Source: Alphaproteobacteria bacterium UBA7314 (GTDB taxonomy: Bacteria; Pseudomonadota; Alphaproteobacteria; MPNO01; UBA830). From it: a stretch of DNA of 17,864 bases. Below are positions 15,072 to 17,864 of this stretch, in pieces; the first letter of the stretch is position 1, and each line of letters begins with the position of its first letter. The notes under the pieces were generated by a model that was given only the letters and a program-made list of their open reading frames with translations, did no database searches and was not told the DNA's origin. The DNA lies in contig DKQG01000038.1 in assembly GCA_002471575.1 (NCBI GenBank), positions 1-17,864 on the forward strand, in the 5' to 3' direction. The position numbers and the translations under genes are program-made.

Positions 15072-15833
15072 ATGGATAGTTCCGACAATTCAATCGACAG
15101 CAGGGTCGCGCTGGTAACAGGCGCAGGTGGTGGCATGGGGCGGCATCATGCCCTCATGCTGGCATCGCGCGGGGCGGCGGTGATCGTACTGGATCGCTTC
15201 CGGGATGCGGCAGACGAGACGGCGGATATGATTGACGGCAAAACACTGGCGGTGGCGGCGGACGTTACCGACGTGCCGGCACTCCAGGCTGCCATCGCGG
15301 ATGCGGCGAAACAGACCGGTCCCATCGATATTCTGGTCAACAATGCGGGGATCGGCGGACAGGGGCTCGCGATCGAAGATATCGACGAAGCCACGTTCGA
15401 TGCCATGGTCGCCGTCAACATGAAGGGATCTTTCTTCGCCACACAGGCTGTCGTGCCGGGAATGAAAGAGAAGCGATATGGCAAGATCATCAACATCTCG
15501 TCAAACTTTGCCATGGGTGGGGCAGCATTCGCGTCGCACTACGCCGCGTGCAAGTCGGCGCTGTCCGGGTTCGTCAAGTCGTGGGCTCGGGAACTTGCGC
15601 CTTGGAACATCGCGGTGAATGCGGTGGCGCCAGGTATCATCGAGACGGACATGACACTGAGTTCCATCGGCAAGGAGCGGATCGACGGTATGGCCGATGA
15701 AATTCCCATGGGTCGGATCGGGACGCTCGACGATATTTCCTGGGCGGTGGCGTGGCTGGCTTCCGAAGAGACTGATTTCATGACCGGCCAGGTGCTGTCG
15801 CCGAATGGTGGCGCTACCATCGTCGGGATATAA
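15072..15833 (+). CDS. Short-chain dehydrogenase/reductase (SDR)
   Basis: 253 residues from ATG 15072; TTGGAG at 15057-15062 is its ribosome site. Classical SDR: cofactor motif TGAGGGMG (16-23), NNAG at 90-93, catalytic S143, Y157 and K161 (YAACK), and an acidic D41 at the end of strand 2, which favours NAD over NADP. The C-terminal PNGGATI is the usual family ending. It should oxidise or reduce a secondary alcohol/ketone in the cytosol. It is divergent from the transporter-kinase-enolase operon with overlapping promoter space and is likely part of the same pathway, for example oxidising a deoxy-keto-acid before FAH cleavage (inference, modelled on the L-fuconate route). Confidence 0.9.
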   Translation: MDSSDNSIDSRVALVTGAGGGMGRHHALMLASRGAAVIVLDRFRDAADETADMIDGKTLAVAADVTDVPALQAAIADAAKQTGPIDILVNNAGIGGQGLAIEDIDEATFDAMVAVNMKGSFFATQAVVPGMKEKRYGKIINISSNFAMGGAAFASHYAACKSALSGFVKSWARELAPWNIAVNAVAPGIIETDMTLSSIGKERIDGMADEIPMGRIGTLDDISWAVAWLASEETDFMTGQVLSPNGGATIVGI

Positions 15834-15878
15834 AAAAGGGCGGGGCCGAACCGGGCACCCCGGCGGTGTTCGGCCCCG
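15831..15878 (-). terminator. Minus-strand terminator-like hairpin after the SDR
   Basis: A perfect 11-bp inverted repeat, CGGGGCCGAAC at 15841-15851 against 15868-15878, is followed on the minus strand by GCCCTTTTTTAT. It would stop minus-strand read-through towards the SDR gene. Confidence 0.5.
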
Positions 15879-15946
15879 GGCTGATCGGGTTGTACTTTGC
15901 CCGGCGCAGGCGATCCGTGAAATAATCCCGGTCTTGATATCCGTTT

Positions 15947-15980
15947 GTAAAAAAGGCTCCCCTCGGGGAGCCTTTTTTAC
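15947..15980. terminator. Bidirectional rho-independent terminator
   Basis: A perfect 16-bp inverted repeat (15947-15962 and 15965-15980) with a CTCG tip has an A6 run on one side and a T6 run on the other. It serves both the SDR gene and the convergent deacetylase gene, which ends 3 nt away. Confidence 0.9.
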
Positions 15981-15982
15981 AT

Positions 15983-16954
15983 TCAGGATTTTTTTTTCCG
16001 CCGTCCCTTGATCTGGTTTGCCGGAGTTTGCGTTCGTCCCCTGCGCCGCTTAGTAGGAATGTGGCTCTCATGGTTTTTGAGATACCATTTCGCAATTTCT
16101 TCGCGGGTCGTGAACCAAACGTCCGGGAACTGCTGCGCGTATTCGATGAATTCACGGACGCAGCGTGCGCGGAACGGCTGGCCGACGACATGTGGATGCA
16201 GACCCAGGTTCATCAGACGGCCGCTATCGGCACCTTCGCGATACAAGGTATCGAACTGTTCCTTAAACAGATCGACTGCCTCGTCGGTGGTGTTGCCGCG
16301 CCGCATAAAGATCATGAAGTCGTTGACCTCGTTCGAATACGGGATTGAGACGAGTGGGCCGTGATCGGTATGAATCAGATAGGGTTGGTCGTCGTTGAGG
16401 TAATCGGTCGTGTAGAGCAATCCCTGTTCGGCGAGGATGTCGGCTGTAGAGGGATTGCCGCGCAACGACGACGACAGCCAGCCGGTCGCCTTCTTGCCGA
16501 CAACGTCCCTGTACACCCTCAGGGTATCGAGAACGAGTTCGCGTTCACCTTCTTCGTCGAAGTAGTAGTTCGTCAACAGGTCGGACTGGACGTAGTTGTG
16601 CGCGACCAGCTCCCATCCCATTTTCACGCAGTGCTTCACCGCCTGCGGACGTTCCAAGCCCATCTTGGCATTCATTGTGCAGCTGACGGGGATTCCGGCT
16701 TTTTCGGCTATGTCGAACAGACGCCATATACCGACCCGCTGACCGTATTCGCGCCAGGTGAAGTTGGGAATATCGGCAACATTGCCGGGCAAGGGATCGG
16801 GCAGAATTGCCGGGCCGCCGGCATAGTATGCGTCTTCGGTATCTCTCACTAAATCCCAGTATTCAAGATTGAACGTGACGATTATTGCGAGCCGCTTGCC
16901 GTCCGGCCATTTAAGCGGTTTCCGCTCCGGCATGGGTACGAAGTCGTAATACAT
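15983..16954 (-). CDS. Polysaccharide-deacetylase/PuuE-like (NodB-fold) amidohydrolase
   Basis: 323 residues from ATG 16954, chosen because GGGGA precedes it; an in-frame ATG at 17041 would add 29 residues and run into the divergent gene. No signal peptide, so cytosolic. The NodB fold is seen in WPDGKRLAIIVTFNLEYWD (16-34), EYGQRVGIWRLFD, the WELVAHNYV histidine motif (H119), GWLSSSLRG, YLNDDQPYL and GLHPHVVGQPFRA. These match the group containing PuuE-type allantoinase, which hydrolyses cyclic ureides or amides. The usual second His after H119 is replaced (S124), and the first Asp pair is NLE. The C-terminal 20 residues are very basic (RRKKKS end), an unusual tail. It may act on a C-N bond of the pathway substrate. 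Confidence 0.8.
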   Translation of the reverse strand: MYYDFVPMPERKPLKWPDGKRLAIIVTFNLEYWDLVRDTEDAYYAGGPAILPDPLPGNVADIPNFTWREYGQRVGIWRLFDIAEKAGIPVSCTMNAKMGLERPQAVKHCVKMGWELVAHNYVQSDLLTNYYFDEEGERELVLDTLRVYRDVVGKKATGWLSSSLRGNPSTADILAEQGLLYTTDYLNDDQPYLIHTDHGPLVSIPYSNEVNDFMIFMRRGNTTDEAVDLFKEQFDTLYREGADSGRLMNLGLHPHVVGQPFRARCVREFIEYAQQFPDVWFTTREEIAKWYLKNHESHIPTKRRRGRTQTPANQIKGRRKKKS

Positions 16955-17025
16955 TGTTGTCCCCTGTTGGATTTGATCTACTACCTTTGTAGACGAACAG
17001 GCCGCATTGGAGAAAGAAATTCGGC

Positions 17026-17031
17026 TATAGT
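17026..17031 (+). promoter_or_regulatory. Candidate -10 box for the cupin gene
   Basis: TATAGT lies 27 nt before ATG 17059 in the 104-nt divergent gap between cupin and deacetylase. I see no good -35. Upstream, CTAC/GTAG arms around 16979-16992 form a small inverted repeat that could be an operator. Confidence 0.3.
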
Positions 17032-17058
17032 CAGTCTTCACGAATGGAGGAGGGCGTC

Positions 17059-17691
17059 ATGGCGACGCAGGTTTCGGAGATCGAGCTCTCCAGCACTAGC
17101 AACATGCTTCCGGCGGCGGAGACGTTCGTCACCCGTGTTCGCGCCTTGTTCGAGGGCGGAGGGGACGAGCCAAAAATCTGGTCGACCGCCTGCGAATATT
17201 TGCGCGACCTTCTCGAAGACGAAGACCTAAAGAAACATTCCGAAACCTGGCCGGACAGCCTGTCGGTGGAGGGCAAGCCCGGCAACCTGCTGTTCTACGA
17301 AGACGCTGACTACGGCTTTGTGCTGAATGCGCTCGTCAAGGCGCCTGGATTGAAGACCTCTGTCCATGATCATGGCAGGTCATGGACGCTGTATGGTGTG
17401 TTGGAAGGCGGCGAGACCGTCACGCGGTTCGACCGGATCGACGACGGCCTTCAGGTGCCGGAAATGGCCGACATCCGTGAAGCCGGATCGCATGAAGTTA
17501 TACCTGGCTATATCGATTTTGTGCCCCCGTGGGAGATCCACCAGGAACACAACACTGATCAGCGAACGATTGGATTCATCGTCCGAAGCCAGCGTTCCGG
17601 TACGTTCGTTCAGAACAGATTCAATCCCGATACCGGAACCGTCGATCAGTACGACGGCCCGGTTCAGATGCCCTACAAGCTCGCATGGTGA
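17059..17691 (+). CDS. Cupin protein, cysteine-dioxygenase-like
   Basis: 210 residues from ATG 17059, preceded by a strong AGGAGGG; an upstream ATG at 17044 lies within that site. The first cupin motif SVHDHGRSWTLYGVLEGGE gives metal ligands H103 and H105; the second, FVPPWEIHQEHN, gives H161 as the third ligand, the three-His iron site of cysteine-dioxygenase-type thiol dioxygenases. About 85 N-terminal residues precede the barrel, as in plant and bacterial CDO-like proteins. It could oxidise a thiol or another small substrate with O2; the Cys-Tyr crosslink cannot be judged by eye. Divergent from the PuuE-like gene, so the two may share regulation. Confidence 0.8.
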   Translation: MATQVSEIELSSTSNMLPAAETFVTRVRALFEGGGDEPKIWSTACEYLRDLLEDEDLKKHSETWPDSLSVEGKPGNLLFYEDADYGFVLNALVKAPGLKTSVHDHGRSWTLYGVLEGGETVTRFDRIDDGLQVPEMADIREAGSHEVIPGYIDFVPPWEIHQEHNTDQRTIGFIVRSQRSGTFVQNRFNPDTGTVDQYDGPVQMPYKLAW

Positions 17692-17695
17692 GGCG

Positions 17696-17864
17696 TCAGC
17701 CGGTCCGCATGATCAGGTGATAGCCGAAGTCGGTTTCGACGACGCCGCTGGTCGCGCCGACATCCAGTGTGAATGCCGCGTCTTCGAATTCCGGTACCAT
17801 CATGCCTTTTCCGAAGCTGCCCAGGTCACCGCCCTGAGCCGATGACGGGCAATCCGAATTGGCC
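17696..17864 (-). CDS. Peptidyl-prolyl cis-trans isomerase, parvulin/PpiC type (partial, C-terminal end)
   Basis: A minus-strand frame enters from the window edge and ends TGA at 17696. The 56 visible residues read CPSSAQGGDLGSF, GKGMMVPEFEDAAF, SGVVETDFGYHLI, which is the C-terminal half of a rotamase (parvulin) domain that speeds proline isomerisation in protein folding. The length from the QGGDLG motif to the end fits a small single-domain PpiC protein. The 5' part lies outside the window. It is tail to tail with the cupin gene, 4 nt apart, and probably unrelated in function. Confidence 0.85.
   Translation of the reverse strand, partial: ANSDCPSSAQGGDLGSFGKGMMVPEFEDAAFTLDVGATSGVVETDFGYHLIMRTG

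Noticed and set aside
15814..16191. 125-codon minus-strand frame across the terminators
   Set aside because: It translates the perfect terminator hairpin and overlaps the deacetylase gene in another frame; not a gene.

Overview
The window reads as chromosomal DNA of a GC-rich, dense-coding alphaproteobacterium. The family content, GTG/TTG starts, short overlapping operons and a Zur-type palindrome fit a marine or soil Rhodospirillales-like organism; the lineage is inference. There are no rRNA or tRNA genes, no CRISPR array and no intact transposase. Most genes are small-molecule catabolic enzymes.

Left part (1-4135): a partial gene end, a small chimeric membrane ORF and an acyl-CoA-synthetase-like ligase run on the plus strand. 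They converge on a minus-strand pair, an M20-type amidohydrolase followed by a zinc-loop-less MDR oxidoreductase. This cassette is flanked by two degenerate gene tails. On the left is the C-terminus of a PqiA-like protein, and on the right the C-terminus of a fumarylacetoacetate hydrolase (FAH). The intact versions of these genes sit tail to tail at 9160-10676.

Graveyard (4136-5251): about 1.1 kb without an intact gene. It holds the FAH tail remnant, two strong hairpins and a frameshifted or truncated pair of small genes resembling phage-associated proteins.

Middle (5252-9156): an NTF2/SnoaL-like protein and a class II aldolase/HCOMODA-decarboxylase-like enzyme on plus. Then comes a minus-strand zinc-homeostasis operon (COG0523 GTPase and DUF1826 protein) behind a promoter whose spacer carries a perfect ATGTTATAACAT palindrome, and about 500 bp of mostly non-coding DNA.

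Right part (9160-17864): after the stand-alone PqiA-like gene comes a compact minus-strand operon. It encodes an AbrB-family transporter, an APH-fold small-molecule kinase, an enolase paralog with altered active-site residues, a D-2-hydroxyacid dehydrogenase and an FAH-family hydrolase. Four of the five genes overlap by 1-4 nt. It is divergent from an SDR dehydrogenase and is followed further right by a PuuE-like polysaccharide-deacetylase-family protein, a divergent CDO-like cupin, and the C-terminus of a parvulin-type peptidyl-prolyl isomerase. Kinase, enolase-like lyase, SDR/hydroxyacid dehydrogenase and FAH hydrolase together suggest an uncharacterised phosphorylative route that turns a polyhydroxy acid into a keto-acid and cleaves it. 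This is the most interesting candidate system in the window, but its substrate cannot be read from the sequence.
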